Positions 33,300 to 46,640 of a stretch of DNA of 64,000 bases are shown here, piece by piece; positions within the stretch are counted from its first letter, which is position 1, and every line of letters begins with the position of its first letter. Both the position numbers and the translations under genes were made by a program. Source of the stretch: Chalara sp. BL73 (taxonomy: Eukaryota > Ascomycota > Leotiomycetes > Helotiales); assembly GCA_918026815.1 (NCBI GenBank), contig CAKJVC010000068.1, forward strand, positions 62,001 through 126,000, in the 5' to 3' direction. The notes under the pieces were generated by a model that did no database searches, was not told the DNA's origin, and saw only the letters and a list, made by a program, of their open reading frames with translations.

Positions 33300-36200
33300 A
33301 AATAAAAAAACTATCGAAAAATATGCAGCCAAAAAAAAGCTTTTAGAACTAAAACAGCACTTGAAAAAAAGCGATACTTAAAAAATAATAGTCAAGCAAA
33401 AAAAACGCCGCTTTTAGTGTAAAATAACTAAAAACTCTAACTACAAAATGTTCGCAAAAAATAAAAAACGAAAACTTAGTTACTTAGAAAAAAATAAACT
33501 TTACAAGCTAATAAAAAAAAAGCTCGATTACAGAATATAGTTAAACGCTATATACAGCAACGTTATTCGTAAACAAAAACTAAAACAAGCAGCGGCTACG
33601 TTAAAACTGCACTAGCTTAAAAAAAAAGTGAAGCTCAAAAGCAAAAGCACTAAAGTTATAATTAATACTGAAGCAATAAGCACGTACATTAATACGGAAT
33701 ATGTTCAGAAAAAAGCTATTAGAACTACGTACAAAAAAAAACCGTATTAAGTAACGGCGATAAATAAAAAAAACGTCGGCACAAATAAGTAAGTCAAAAA
33801 AAAAACTTTGCTTATAAAAATAGTTATGCTAGAAAAGCACACCGAAAAAATAATATTAAACGTTATACTAATCGAAAAGCATAATATTATTTTCGGGACT
33901 TTTTAAGTCAAAAAACACAACTCGAACATAAACTAAACGAACGATAGTATTTAGTTTAATAAATGCATTTGTACGAAAAGTAACTCGCAAAATACGCATA
34001 GCGAAAAAAAAGCTAGCGCTGCTTTTTTTAAGCCGGAACTTTAAAAACCTGAAAGTTCGGTATAGCGAAACACAAAAAATGCATTCGACTAAATACTTGT
34101 ACTATATAAAGAATTTTTACGGTTGTTTAAAAACTTATAAAACATGCGTGTTTTGCTAAAACACCAACTGTAAAATTATAAAATTAATCTAAAAAAAAAA
34201 AAAAAGCTACTTTCTGAAAAACTAAAGCTGCACAACTTATAAACTTTAAAAACGCTCGAGAAATATGTAAAAAAATCAGCAAAAAAAAAATAAATTAAGA
34301 AATTCAAATTACTAGCAGCATCGAATATACTGCTAACACGCAAAAAAAAAAAAAACAAAAAAAACTCTAAAAAAAAACTCTAAAAAAAAACTTTGCGTAA
34401 ACTATCGCGGCTTAAACAACGTTACGATAAAAAATGTATATTTTGTGTTTAGTAGCCAGTATTTGCGAAACAGTTTAGCTAAAGCAAAAATATTTACTAA
34501 ATTCGATTAAAAAAGCTTGTTTACTTTAATACGAATCAAAAAAAGCTACGAATAAAAAACAGCTTTTATACTACTTTCGAGATTATAAAAATATACAGTT
34601 ATGCTTTTCGGCTTAATTAACGTTTTCGCGACTTGCTAAAAACAAAACAAAAACATTTTGAAAGAATTTCTGTAAAAAACAGTCGTATACTATTTCGACG
34701 ATATTTTAATTTTTTTAAAAAAGCCGGAAAAACATAAAAAGTATATAAAACAAGTTATAAAAAAATTCGCGAAAATAAACTTTTGCTTAAAGTTATCGAA
34801 ATGCAGGTTTAGCGTTACTAAAATAGATTTTTTGGAATATATTGTTAAAGCAAAGTATTTCGCTATAAATTTTATTAAAATCAAAAATATCCAGGAATAG
34901 AAGTTACTACGCAACGTTAAGAATGTGCAGTTATTTCTGGGATTCGCTAATTTTTGCCGACAATTTATTAAAAAATACTTAAGACTTGCTTATTCTTTAA
35001 TACAACTAACAAGAAAAAACGTTTTTTTCGAGTAAAAAATAAATTAAAAAACAGCTTTTAAAAAAATCAAAAACAAGTTCGCTAAAGAACTTATTTTTTA
35101 ACACTACGATAAAAACAAAAGAAACATAGTCGAAACGAATGCTTTAAATACAACTATAAAAGCAGTATACTTCTAAAAAAACGACAACAATAAATTGCAT
35201 TTCGTCGCTTACTTTTCGAAAACAATGTCGTTAGCAGAACAGAACTACAATATTTATAAAAAAAAACTGTTTGCGATTGTAGAAGTATTAAAGCATTAGT
35301 GTATTTACTTGCAAAAAGCAAAGTTCACAGTTACTATTTACACCGACTATATAAATTTTCGAACTTTTACTACTATTAAAGTTTTAAACAATCGAAAGCT
35401 AGCTAAATAAGCTAAAAAACTAGCGGAATTCGACTTAGTTATTAAGCACGTTAGCGAAACAAACAACGCGAAAACTAACGCGTTTAGTAAAAAACCAAAG
35501 TACGAAAACTTCAAAGTATACTAAAAAACAGCTTTGTTTAAAAAACTCGAAAACGAAGACTTTGTTTTAAACATTAAAGAAATCGCAGTTACAATAAAAC
35601 ATGACTTTATTAAGCTATAACTAGTACGATTCAAGAACAGCGCTAAAAAAGACTTGGGCGTACAACGAATGCTAAAAGAAACTTTCGAAAAAAATAAAAA
35701 AAATAACGAAATCTTTCGACAAAAAAAAACAGAAAAGCTATACATACTTAAAGAAATTAAAAAAAACTTCGTTAAAAAACAGTATAGCTTTTTTGTACAC
35801 GAACACTAGAAAATCAGAAAAACTTATAAAAGAATAGCAAAAACTTTCTAGTGTTTAAAACTAAAAGTTACAGTAAAAACGATAGTTAGTAATTGCGATA
35901 CTTGCATCAAAAACAAAGCGCTTTGCCGAGCTTTTTATAAGCAAATAAAAACAATTCCGATACTATTTACACTGTAAAAATCAATATTTTAGGACTTTAT
36001 TGTTAAACTCTCGAAGTTTAAAAATCTAATAACAAAAACGAAATACGACTTTATTTTAGTTATAATAGAAAAACTAACAAAGTACGTAACGCTCGTTTTA
36101 TACTGCGAGTTAAGCACAGCAAAAAACTTTGTATATACTTTTCTTAAAGAAGTAGTCGCTTCGTATAAGCTATTAAAAAAGATTATATTAAATAAAAACA

Positions 36201-37020
36201 AGTTTTTCACATTCAAGTTCTAAACAAGTTTTATAGCGCAGTTAAGCGCTAAAAAAAAGCTATTTACGTTTTTTTACTTACAAACAAATAAGCAAACCGA
36301 AAAAATAAATCAAGTAATAAAAACATATTTAAAATACTACATTAATTACAAACAAAACAACTAAGTACAACTGTTGCTACTCGCGCAATTTGTATACAAC
36401 AGCTTAGTTACAGAAACAACCGCAGTTTTACTATTTTTTGCTAACTACGGCTATAAACTAGTAGTATACAAAAAACTAGGAATTACGAACATTAACAATA
36501 AACATGCTTAAATCCAAGTTTAAAACATTAAAAAACTATATAAAAAGCTAACAGAAAATCTGCAGTTTGTAGCAAAAAAAAACGCTTATTACTACAACAA
36601 AAAACGTAGCTAAAAGCTTACTTTCGAAAAAAAAAAAAAAATTTACTTGCTCAAAAAAAACATTAACACTAAAAAACTAAGCGACAAACTGGACTACAAG
36701 AAATTAAAACTATACAAAATCAAAAAAGTTAAAAGACTTCTGAACTACAAATTGGATTTGCTTAAAAATATAAATATTTATTTAGTATTCTACGTATTTC
36801 TGCTCGAGAAAGCACTGCTAAGCGTTTTACTAGCATTAAAAACCGAAATTTTTCTAGTCAATTTAAACGCCGAATATAAAGTAAAACAAATTCTGGACTG
36901 CAAGTACGTCAAAACACAAGCTAAGTACTTCGTTAAATAAAAAAACTACTTATACTCAAAAAACACATAAAAACCTAAAAGCAACTTTAATTGCTTTGAA
37001 TTGTTAGCAGAGTTCTATCA
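33300..37020 (+). pseudogene. Pol relic of Gypsy 3: protease, RT, RNase H, integrase, chromodomain
   Basis: RT begins at about 34,380 with LCVNYRGLNNVTIKN and IFTKFD. The catalytic site survives as YYFDDILIF (about 34,690-34,716), with both Asp intact. RNase H at about 35,090-35,520 includes KKLFAIVEVLKH and IYTDYINFRTF. Integrase runs about 35,745-36,470, with a zinc-binding CDTCIKNKALC segment at about 35,898 and the first catalytic Asp in DFIVKL near 35,992. The second site reads LNKNK (Asp changed to Asn, about 36,187), and the Glu lies in TEKINQ near 36,300. An open stretch at 36,647-36,940 covers the C-terminal module (KKLKLYKIKKVK) and runs into the chromodomain: EYKVKQILDCKYVKTQAKY, then a stop at a Trp position. 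Protease is not clear. This copy cannot be active. Confidence 0.9.
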
Positions 37021-37701
37021 GCAAAATCTTAACTTGCTTAGAAAAAGTTTGAAAAACTAAAGAATCCTGCCAGGAAATCGTTATAAAATCCGCTAACAGC
37101 AAAAACAACGTTAACAGCGGCGGCTTGCTTTTGCACTTTGTTTTTTTTTGCTTTTCAACAGTATTCAACTTTTTTAAATAGCGAAAACTACGACGAGCTA
37201 TTTTTTTTCGACGACTTTTAATAAACGCTTTTTGTTTCCAGAAACAAGCTACTTTAGCTATAGTTTTTTAGGCTTAAGCCGAAGCCTTTTTTTTTTTATT
37301 GTTTAGCTTTTTCAGTTAACAATCGAAAAACGTCTAGTTAGCTAAGCGCGGAACTTCGGAGTTTTAGCGCTCGGACAAAAAAACGCTCGTGTTACAAAAA
37401 CACTTCGCTTGTATGCATTCAAAACATTTCGCTGAACGCTTTTTTTTTAGATTAGCAACGCATTTTAAATCTTTTTTTTTACAACGAGTACATAAAAACA
37501 TTTTTTCGCTAACAGACTCGATAAAATCAGCTAGTTCGAATCTTTTACGAATTTTTTTTTCAAACAAACTTTTACTACGATTTTTGATTTTGCTTGTGCG
37601 CTAAAGTAGCATAGTAAAAAAAAAAAAGAGCTATGCTTTTCGCGCGAGATTTCTTTATTTGTATTTAAGCGTAAAAGCACGCTAGAACGGAAAAAGAATA
37701 G

Positions 37702-38157
37702 TGTCACGAACCGAATTCTAAGACTTGCTGAAGCTCCAGAAAAAAAGCTTTAAAACGCTCCGACGTTTTAAGACTAATAGGGATTTTAAAGACGTGAATC
37801 CCGGGATTAGCCAGTATTTTAAGACTTTAAAGTAAATAAAAAAGCAAACGGCTTTTTGGACTTCGAGAACCGCGACCACGTTACGTAGTAAAGTTTAAAA
37901 GAGTTTTAAAAGTTTATATAAACTTCAAAAACTTTAAGAAACTCCAGTTTAGCTATAGTATATAAGTAGTCGCAGTTTCATAGTTTAAGAGCTTCGTGCT
38001 CAACCTTTATTATAGTTTAGCAATATAGTTTTTGTTATACTTGTAACGTCTTACTTCTCAGTGAGAAGCAGTGTTTAGCTTATTTCATACATATACCATA
38101 CCAACCAACGAGCCCCAAGCCCAGCTACCTAGGCCCAAGGCTACCCCGTACGTTACA
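37702..38157 (+). repeat. 3' LTR of Gypsy 3
   Basis: 456 bp, the same ends as the 5' LTR. Here the last ~60 bp are unmutated (AGCCCCAAGCCCAGCTACCT) whereas the same bases in the 5' LTR are mutated; the first 200 bp show the reverse. Confidence 0.95.
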
Positions 38158-38855
38158 ACGCTATACTTAGCTAGCGGAGTTATATATGGAGAAAACTAGT
38201 AGACTAAATGAGAATAGTAATTGAAAAGCTTGCTTTTCTTTTACTTACGGATCAAAAAAAGCCTGAGCGTTCTTGGCAAAATGATTGGCTGAGAGAAAGT
38301 TCTGTCACGTGAAATGGCACGTGAAAAGGGGGGTTGAGAGTAGACTGCGAACTGGGGTCCCACGGGGCGGGTTTTCACCTACTTGACCCCACCCGTCGGG
38401 GTCCCACCCTATAGGTTGGGGTTTATCAAAAGCACCCACTTTACTTTATAAAGTTTTAATAAAGTGCCAAGCACTTATTACATTTACACGTAACATTACA
38501 ATAGTTGCTGTACAGTTAAAAAAGTTATATTAATAAGTTTACTAATTAAAAAGTTACGCGATATAAACATATTAAAATTTTAGTTTATAAATTTTATTAT
38601 ATACTTAGCGTTTTATTGCTAACGTGTATACTTTTAATAACTTTATTGTTTAATTTATTTTTTTTGTATAAACTGCGTTTAATTTTTTAATACCGGCTTA
38701 AGTATTTGTAGCTTGTTATTTTTTATTTTATTTTTTAAACTAAATGTATATTTTTTATTTAAATAGTAACTTTTTTAGCGTAAATTATAGTAAAATTTGT
38801 AATTTTAAAGTAATATTAGTATAAATATTAATATAATGTATTTATATAAAATAAC

Positions 38856-39061
38856 TGTCACAGAACCGATCCATGTTGAGAGTTATTGGGTGGATACGCG
38901 AGCACGCCAAGAATGGCCAAAAAGTTGATATTTATAAGAACAGCTCAACTGTAAATTACCTGTTCTTTAAGCGTGTATACATACAATGATATTACTTCGC
39001 TATTTGAGACTGTTAACAATTAATTAGCTGTTCGCTGCACTACTAAATACTTTTCGTAATA
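38856..39061 (+). repeat. 5' LTR of the Copia element
   Basis: 206 bp. The left half retains unmutated GG/CC/GA sites that are mutated in the 3' LTR. Confidence 0.95.
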
Positions 39062-39074
39062 GTTATAAGCCCGG
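39062..39074 (+). promoter_or_regulatory. Primer-binding site, half-tRNA initiator Met type
   Basis: GTTATAAGCCCGG lies immediately after the 5' LTR. It is complementary, apart from one A for G, to the anticodon stem-loop region of initiator tRNA-Met (CTCATAAC core), the primer position used by Drosophila copia and yeast Ty5. The A for G is at a TGA site and fits the hypermutation. The match is judged from memory of conserved tRNA sequence. Confidence 0.6.
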
Positions 39075-40559
39075 TTTTGCAATTAAAACACTTTTACTGC
39101 GCACATCGAAAGCTTTTAGTCGCAAAACAGCTAATTTCTTTATTTTTTTTTTTTTACAGAAAATTTTATATACTAACAACGAATACCGCAACTATACAAT
39201 AACAAACTTGCAGAAGTCTTTTAATATACTAATAAAAATAAGTATAATTAGTTTAAGTAGTTTATGTTATTAACATATAAAGCACGCTACTAAAGCGCGT
39301 AAAAACTGGTCGATTTAAACGCTTTTAATAGCTAATTCAATTTAGCAGTATTACTATTAAAGCCAAAGTTACTAAATAAACTAGTCGATACAAAAAATTA
39401 AGCTCGCAATAAAAAATACAATATTAAGCTTATTGCATATCTAGCGCTAATAACTAATCAGAACAACACACTTCGAACAAAAGCAACTTTTTTAACATTA
39501 ACTGTTTTTTTTAAAAGCATTTTCGCTTCGACAACCGATAAAAAAAAGCTCGTTTTTATTAAACTACAGTATTTACTTATAGTTACAACTAGCGATATAC
39601 AAGCGAGCTAGTTAATGTACAACAAAAATTATACAATAAAAATATTAAAGTAATTAAAACAGTTTAAAAAGTACTAATAAATATTAAACTAAATTACAAA
39701 AATAGTAAAACTATTAAAGCTAAAAAACGCAAAGCTATAACTAGCAATTAATAAAACTATTAATATACAAACATTTGTGCGACAACTAAAAAAAAAGTTC
39801 GTTTTAATTAACTTTAGTACAATTAATACAGTTTGTGCAAAATACCGACAAATTTTTAACTAAACAACAAAAAAAAGCATTAATAAAAAACAGTAGTTAA
39901 ATAATTAAAACAAAATATATAAACAAGCGAAGCTTTACAATTTAGCAAAAGTGCAAAGTAATTTAGCTACGCAAAATTTTTTAATAGCTATTTATACAAA
40001 ACTAAGTTTTGTTTAAACAAAAAAAAAACTGTAAAACTTAATAGTACAATTAAAAATCGGTAAAAAAACAAAAACAATCGAATAACTAGTAGCTAGTTTT
40101 GCAAAACTGATTTATGCGAACAATACGAATTTCGGACTAAAAAATTAAAAGCTCGGTTTATTTGCTATATTAAAAAAAAAAGCTAACAACTTTAATTTTA
40201 CGAGTTTAAACTTTTAAAATTTATTTAAATTTTTAACTAACTGCTCGTTTAACAATAAAAAAAAGTGTTCGTGCTATACCGGAAAAATTAATTTAAAGTA
40301 CACGTAAAAGCTAAAAAAATGCAAAAAGCTACAGTTTGCAATTACCGGCAAGTTCGACGAGCCGTTTTTAAAACCGATAAAAAAAAAAGCCAAAAAACAA
40401 ATACAAAAGCAACTAAACTCGGCTAATTAAGCGAAGCTAAAAATAGCTTTTAAAAAAAAAAATAGTTTAAGCAATTTTTAAATAAAAAAACAACTTTTTT
40501 TATTTTATTTAACAATGCTATAATCGACTTAAAACTAGTAAAAAACATATTAGTCGAAG

Positions 40560-43500
40560 TGTTAGTTAAAATATACGCAATACTTAGCTATACTTAACTA
40601 CACTTTTTATTAAGCAGTATATTGTTTAACAACTGCAAAACAACTTATTTAGTAAACGATATATTATTGCTCGATTTAAAATTATTTGTAAAAACTAATT
40701 ACAACAAATACGTAAAATCCGGAACAACAAGTTTTTTTATATTCGAAAAAAAAACTCGCACTTTTTTTAAAGCATTTAACGGCCCGGAAAAACTATGTAT
40801 AGTTAAACTTAAACTAACAAAAGTAGTATTAGTTAAAAAATTTTATATAAACATAATTTTAAAAGTTCGAATACTCGTTATTGAATTGTAGTTTTATAAA
40901 CTAAAATGTTCGCTAAAGTACGAAACGAATAAAAAAAGCGTTATAGTAAAACAGCTAAAACGCAAAAAAAATTTAGTTTTTTTTAAATATAAGCAATTGT
41001 TTTTTTATTTACTCGCTTTTAAAAAAACTTTTGCTGTACTAGTATTATACGTAATAATGTATTCAACTTTAAATCGCTAAATTAATAAAGTATACTGCTT
41101 TTTTAAAAACTACTTAAAACTTAAATCAAATTTAACGAATGTATAGTACAAAAAAACAAGTTATTTAAGCAAAAAAACGCTCGAAATACTAATACACGCA
41201 GCAAAAAATGTAAAAATCACAAAAATAGTTCGTATTAAATGTAAAGCATATATTTAAACATATGCAAAGCAAGTAATTTTTAAAAAAACACTTAACAAAA
41301 CATTATTTCGACCGTTTTACAAAATAACGTAAAATTTGTTTAAATTTTTCGATTATTTAGTATATAACGAAACGAAGTATTTGCTAGTAATTAAAAACGA
41401 ATACAGCGAAAAGCTTTTCGGTTTTTTGTTAATATTAAAAAAAAAAACTAAAGTAACACGAACAGTTCGTAGTTTTAATAAGTAAATAAAACGTTAATAC
41501 AATTTATTTATTTGCAAAATTAAGCACGACAATAATCGATTAATTATTTCAGTAAACGAAACGTTAAAATATAAACAGTAAACAAAATAAAAAAAAATTC
41601 AACTAAAACTTTTACTGTTATATATACACGAGTTAACAAAAAGTATAAAACAAACAAGTTAAAAAGCAATAATTTATTCGATAAAAATACGTATAAATAC
41701 GAATTTATTTAAAAGCTTATAGTTAAAATTAGCAATAGCTAAAATACACTTGTTTAATATAAACTTATTTGCTGCAAAAAATATGCGTTTTTCGAACGAA
41801 ATACTTAATGCGTAATTTAAAAATTATTTTAAATAGTACAATTTGCAGCTCGTAAATAAAATTACGAATAACTTTTGTTTTAATTAAAGCGAGATTTACG
41901 TGTACAAAGCTCGCGCGTATTTTTTGGAAAAAAATAAAAAAGCTTTAAAAAAACGAAAAACTTACAAAGTCGACTTTAAAGCACACGTAGAATACTTAGT
42001 AAAATATATAGCTTTTAACATTTACAAAATTTAAGTACTACAATTTATACAAGTTATTACTACAAAAAACGTTAAGTTCGACGAAAACCAGTTTTATTTA
42101 CTAAAAATCGAACAGCTAAAAAGCTAACTAGCTTCGATCGTTCGACAAATAGTAAAAATAATAAAAAAACAAAACATTTAAAACGTTAAATTAATAATCG
42201 AAAACTTAAGCGTACTTAGTAAAAATTTTAGTAAACAAGTAACAAAGCCAGAATTTTTGCAAAAAGTCGAAAACACTATTTCCGAGTCGAATAGTTAAAA
42301 CTCGAAAATAAAACAAAACTAAACTTTAAAAAAAAAACGAACTTTTACAACAAATAAGCTGTTTTTTAAACTTTTAATACTCGACTTAACTTTAAAACTT
42401 AAAAACACACTAAATTAAAGTTCGAAAAAAAAAACTGCTTATAAAAAAACAAACAATATAATATTCGACTTAATTTCGAAACTTAAAAGTATACTAAGTT
42501 AAAATTTAAAAAAAAGCGCTGCTCGAAAAAAGCTTAACAGTTCGTTACAACTGTTAATAACTACAGAAAACGCGCTAAATGTTAAAAACTTTAAAGCGAA
42601 TTAAAGTATTTTAAAAAAAAAAAATTTAAAATTTACAAAAAAAGTTCGGCACTTTCTGTAAGTAATTATTAAAAATAATTTTCGTTTACAAACAATTTAC
42701 TGTTTAGCGAAAACTTTTGTTGACTTAAATGTAAACTTTAATATTTCGAACGTATTATAAAATTTATTATAGTTAAAAAAAAAAAATCCGAATTTACGCC
42801 GAAATAAAAAAATTCGCAATTAAATTTTAAACAAAGCGCAAAGCTTAAAAAATAGCTAAGTATTCGTAATACTAGTATTTAAGTATAATACAACACTCGA
42901 TTATATTTAGCAATAAAATTTATACAATTGTTTAGTATTAAAAAAAAGCAAAACAGTAACTATACATTTAGTATTTTACGCTGTTACAACAAAACAAATA
43001 ACGTTACTGTTAAAAAGTAAAAATTTCGACAAAAACTTTTATTTAGCAAATTTGCTACTATTTTCGAAATACTAAAAAAAAATTTGTAGCTATTTACTAA
43101 AAACTCGATTTAAAACAAATGCATACGCAAAACTAGCGAATTTAAAAAGCTATAAGTGCTAAAAAGTTATACTAGTAAAAAAAGCTTAATGTATATTTTT
43201 ACTATTGAAATAAGTATTTATATACAAAACAAATGTAGCTTTTATTTTTACTTATTGCAAATTTCGGATTGTAATACAAAAAATTTTTTAAAATTTCGAA
43301 TCGATTACTTTAATATACGTAGCAACGTTAGTTTTTCGCTCGTTTAAAATAGTTATAACTATAGCAACGAACTTTAATTTTAAAATTAAGCAGTTTAATA
43401 TAGTTAACGTATTTATTAATACAAAACGAAATAAAAACAAAACATAAATTGTTTGTTAGCTTTTAAATAATTTTAAAATACTGAAAATGTGCGTAAAACT

Positions 43501-44630
43501 AAATCGCGCGTTGTACAGTTTTAAAAACTTTTCGACACTATAGTTCGAAAAGTTTACAACTATTTTAAAGAAATTAAAGCTTAAAACAAGCAAAAAAAAG
43601 CTGTATTTTTATATAAACGAAAAACAAACAGTGTTTTTCGTGTTTTTTGTAAACGACTTTTTAGTAATATACTACAAGTTAAATAAACTAAAAACGAACA
43701 AAATAACAATTTTACTAAAAAAAAAATACGAGCTAAAAAAAAAAAAAATTGCAGCTTAGTTTTTAAACATAAAAATTATACGATTAAAGTTAAAGCGGAA
43801 ACTTTAGCTATTTTATAACGTATATATTAAAAAAATCGCAACAAAGTTTAACAAAATATTAACAAAATGTTTAAACACTTTTTTGTTATAATAAGTACTC
43901 GTAAAAAACACCGGAACAACTAGCAAGCAAAGTATAAAAAAATATTAAAAAAAAGTAAATAGTGTTTTGTACACAATTATTATACTAAAAACAAATACTG
44001 TTTACGCAGCAGTTTAGTTTTTTCGGTTTTTAACTAACTTAAGCCGGCAGTATATAAATACAGTCGATTAAACGCTTTTATATTTTTACGAAACAAAGTT
44101 TATAACTGTTATATACAGTTACAATATTCGTTTTAAACAGTTAGTTATTGCAACAAATGCATTATTTGCAAATAATTTATTTATTAAAATTTTTTTTTAT
44201 AAATACGTTATAAGCTTGTTTAATAAAATTGTCGTATAAAAAGCAAAAAAACAAAATACAGTAACAACTTTTTTTACAAAAGCTGAACTGTTCGCTTTTT
44301 AAAACACAGCAAAAAAAACTATAGTTTTGCAAAAACTTTTTAAAAAAATTTAACTAAAACTTAGTAAACTGTAAAATATATTTTGTAATAATTAATAAAC
44401 AATAAAGCTAGTAGTAAAAAAAAACGAGCGAATTTTTACTAAACTGCGCTACGTAAATATTTATAATATGTAGCTGCGTTAAAAACATAAAAAAAGCGCT
44501 TTTACAGTAATATACTTACTAACAGTCGATATATTTGCTAACAAGTTTATAAAAAAATTTTTAAAATACAAGTTTAAACATTTTCGAAAATTGTTAAACT
44601 TGCAAAACGTTAAAAAAAAAATCGAGCAAA
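40560..44630 (+). pseudogene. Copia polyprotein relic (protease, integrase, RT, RNase H)
   Basis: An open stretch at 40,622-40,891 covers the protease region with TTYLVNDILLL and SGTTSFFIFEKKTRTF, ending near FYINII, the Copia 'GCTHHLVND...G.NI.S' pattern. Integrase core follows at about 41,330-41,800. RT is seen near 43,600-43,840 with VFFVFFVNDFLVIYYKLNK (the catalytic VDD changed to VND) and FLNIKIIRLKLKRK. RNase H at about 44,080-44,330 has a TVTTFFTKAEL segment (family TxSSTEAE), and the C-terminus reads VDIFANKFIKK near 44,525-44,560. All frames are closed by TAA/TAG. Gag upstream (39,300-40,500) is too degraded to describe. Confidence 0.85.
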
Positions 44631-45239
44631 TAAAATAACATTTAACAAATTATACAATATTTGTAGTTTTGATATTTCGTTTGTAAATTTTATTTGTAAA
44701 TATAAATATTTTACTAAAAACTGTTTTTGTACACGCAAAATAGTAAAAAATTTATATATTTTTTTTATATTATTATACAGCTAAAAACAACGCTTTATTG
44801 CAAAAATAATTGCGCAACGCAAAAAAAATTTATACTAAATTAAAAAAACACTTTAAAATATATAAGTAACGTTTTTAAGCTTTTACTAATTTGCAACTAT
44901 TTTATTTATACTTATTTTCGTTATATAAATAACGTTTTTAAGCCGGTACGATTCGAAGCCGGTACAATTCGAAATATAGCAAGCTTTTTAAAAGTTCGCG
45001 AAATTATTTCGAAAAGTAAATATAATACGAAACTGTTTTTAACTGCAAAAACGAAACAAACTATTAAACTTTGCTTTACTTAAAAAAAAAAAACCGCGAA
45101 GTTTTTTTTTTATACTAAAATTAAAATTTAGTAAAAAGTAAAAAGTATTTAAAAAACTTTTGTTATTACTACTCGAATTTTTATTTTTTATTACTTTTTT
45201 TAAAACTAACAGTTTACGTATAGCTGTTTTTATTTTTTT

Positions 45240-46440
45240 TATTTTAAACTGCCGACGTTAATTTAAATATTCGTTCGTAAATTTACTAAACAATAAAACT
45301 ATTAAACGAAAAGCTAGTTTATACTTATATTTAGTAAAACAGCAAGTATATTGTTTAGTATTCGCGTTAGTTATATTTCGACAAATTCTATTATTTAATT
45401 TTGCTAGTATAAATCGAACATACTTTATACAAGCAAATTAACGCCGCGCACTATTTACAAATTTAGTATATGTTCGTTTAAAAAAAAAAAATATAGTTCG
45501 TAAAGCTTGTTTTTTGTAATTCGAAAACTTAAATTTAAACTTCGACTTAAATAAAAACTATAAATAAGTTTTAAACTTAACAGCAGCTTTTAATTAAGTT
45601 GTGCAAAGCGATTTAATAAAAAATTCGAACTTAACAAATAATCGGCAAACAAGTAGTAAACGTGTAAAAGTATCGCTAATTTGCTGCGGCTAATTAGTAA
45701 GTCTAAAACAATATTGCAAACGCGCTCCGAAATTATTAAAATAAATATTGTTTAAATCGACTAATAAAAAACGTTTACTGCAATAAAAAAAAGTTGTAAA
45801 ATTAAGCACTTTAAAAGAATTGCGAAAAAAATGCTTAACTCGAAACTAAAAACGTTAATTGCGTAACTATTTAAAAAAAAAAACTAGCCGGAAATTGCGA
45901 AATAATTGCTTACGTTTAAAAATATAAACTATTTGTAAAAAGTCGAACATTTAACTTGTAAAGTAATGCTTTTTGCTACTTAATATTAAAGTAATGCGAA
46001 ATATATTAAGTATTAGCGTGCGTTTTTGCGACAAGTTCGAAAATAAGTAAAAAGTTCGCGTATTACAAACAAAAGTCTAAAAATTAAGTAGTATTACTCG
46101 AAGCATTAAAAAAAAAAGTTTAAAACTACGACTATTAAACATAGTGTATAACTAACGAGCTAGTGCAAAACTGAATTTAATTCGATTATTAAAAAAAAAA
46201 TGCTAGTGCGAATGTTTTTGTACAAAAAAACTGTTAACAAAAAAAACAGAGTTGCTTTAAAACGCATTGCTATTACGGCCGTTTATTTTACTAGTATATA
46301 AAAAAAAAAAAAAAAATTGCTTCGAATTGTTAAAATAGCTTTTTTTATATTTAAAGCTCGTTACACGAAATTGCTAAGCAGTTTGCTGAAAACGAATAGT
46401 TAGTAAACAAATAAAACAAAAAAAATGTAAATGTACTGCT
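45240..46440 (+). other. Possible extra reading frame between pol and 3' LTR of the Copia element
   Basis: One plus-strand frame of roughly 390 codons reads like a protein if TAA/TAG are taken as former Trp or Gln (for example KTLIA-x-LF, FKNINYL, KVEHLTCKVMLFAT near 45,845-45,985). There is no TGA and no obvious frameshift. TGA is depleted everywhere by the mutation, so its absence is weak evidence. No similarity recognised. It could be an added gene, a captured sequence or part of another nested element. Confidence 0.3.
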
Positions 46441-46527
46441 TTTTTTTTACAAGTTATTTGTCGAGCGTACTTTTTACTTTTTTAATATACTTTTCTACAC
46501 TTAGTTTTCTATTTTTTTTCAGTGTAA

Positions 46528-46640
46528 AAAAGCATAATAATAATAAAGTAGTTTAATAGTAAAAAGCAACTAATAAAACTGTAATAATAGCTGAAATAAT
46601 AGTAGTAGTAATAATAATAATAGTAGTAATAGTATTGTTG
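46528..46640. repeat. Imperfect AAT/AGT microsatellite
   Basis: Runs of AAT, AGT and GTA units directly visible upstream of the Copia 3' LTR. Confidence 0.8.

Larger units (their letters stand above)
31509..38157 (+). mobile_element. Complete Ty3/Gypsy chromovirus (Gypsy 3), 6,649 bp, hypermutated
   Basis: Two 456-bp LTRs (31,509-31,964 and 37,702-38,157) both begin TGTCACG and end CGTTACA. They are flanked by a perfect 5-bp target duplication ACGCT (31,504-31,508 and 38,158-38,162). The interior encodes gag and pol in the order protease, RT, RNase H, integrase, chromodomain on the plus strand, all riddled with TAA/TAG. The element sits in other AT-rich DNA of unknown identity (31,260-31,503 and 38,163-38,230). 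The LTRs differ at roughly 75-80 positions by eye, nearly all transitions. Because this is hypermutation, the divergence cannot be used as a clock. Confidence 0.96.

Noticed and set aside
31232..38260. GATCCGTAA at 31,232 and its complement near 38,255 as TIRs of an element hosting Gypsy 3
   Set aside because: Only nine bases match and no target duplication is visible on either side.
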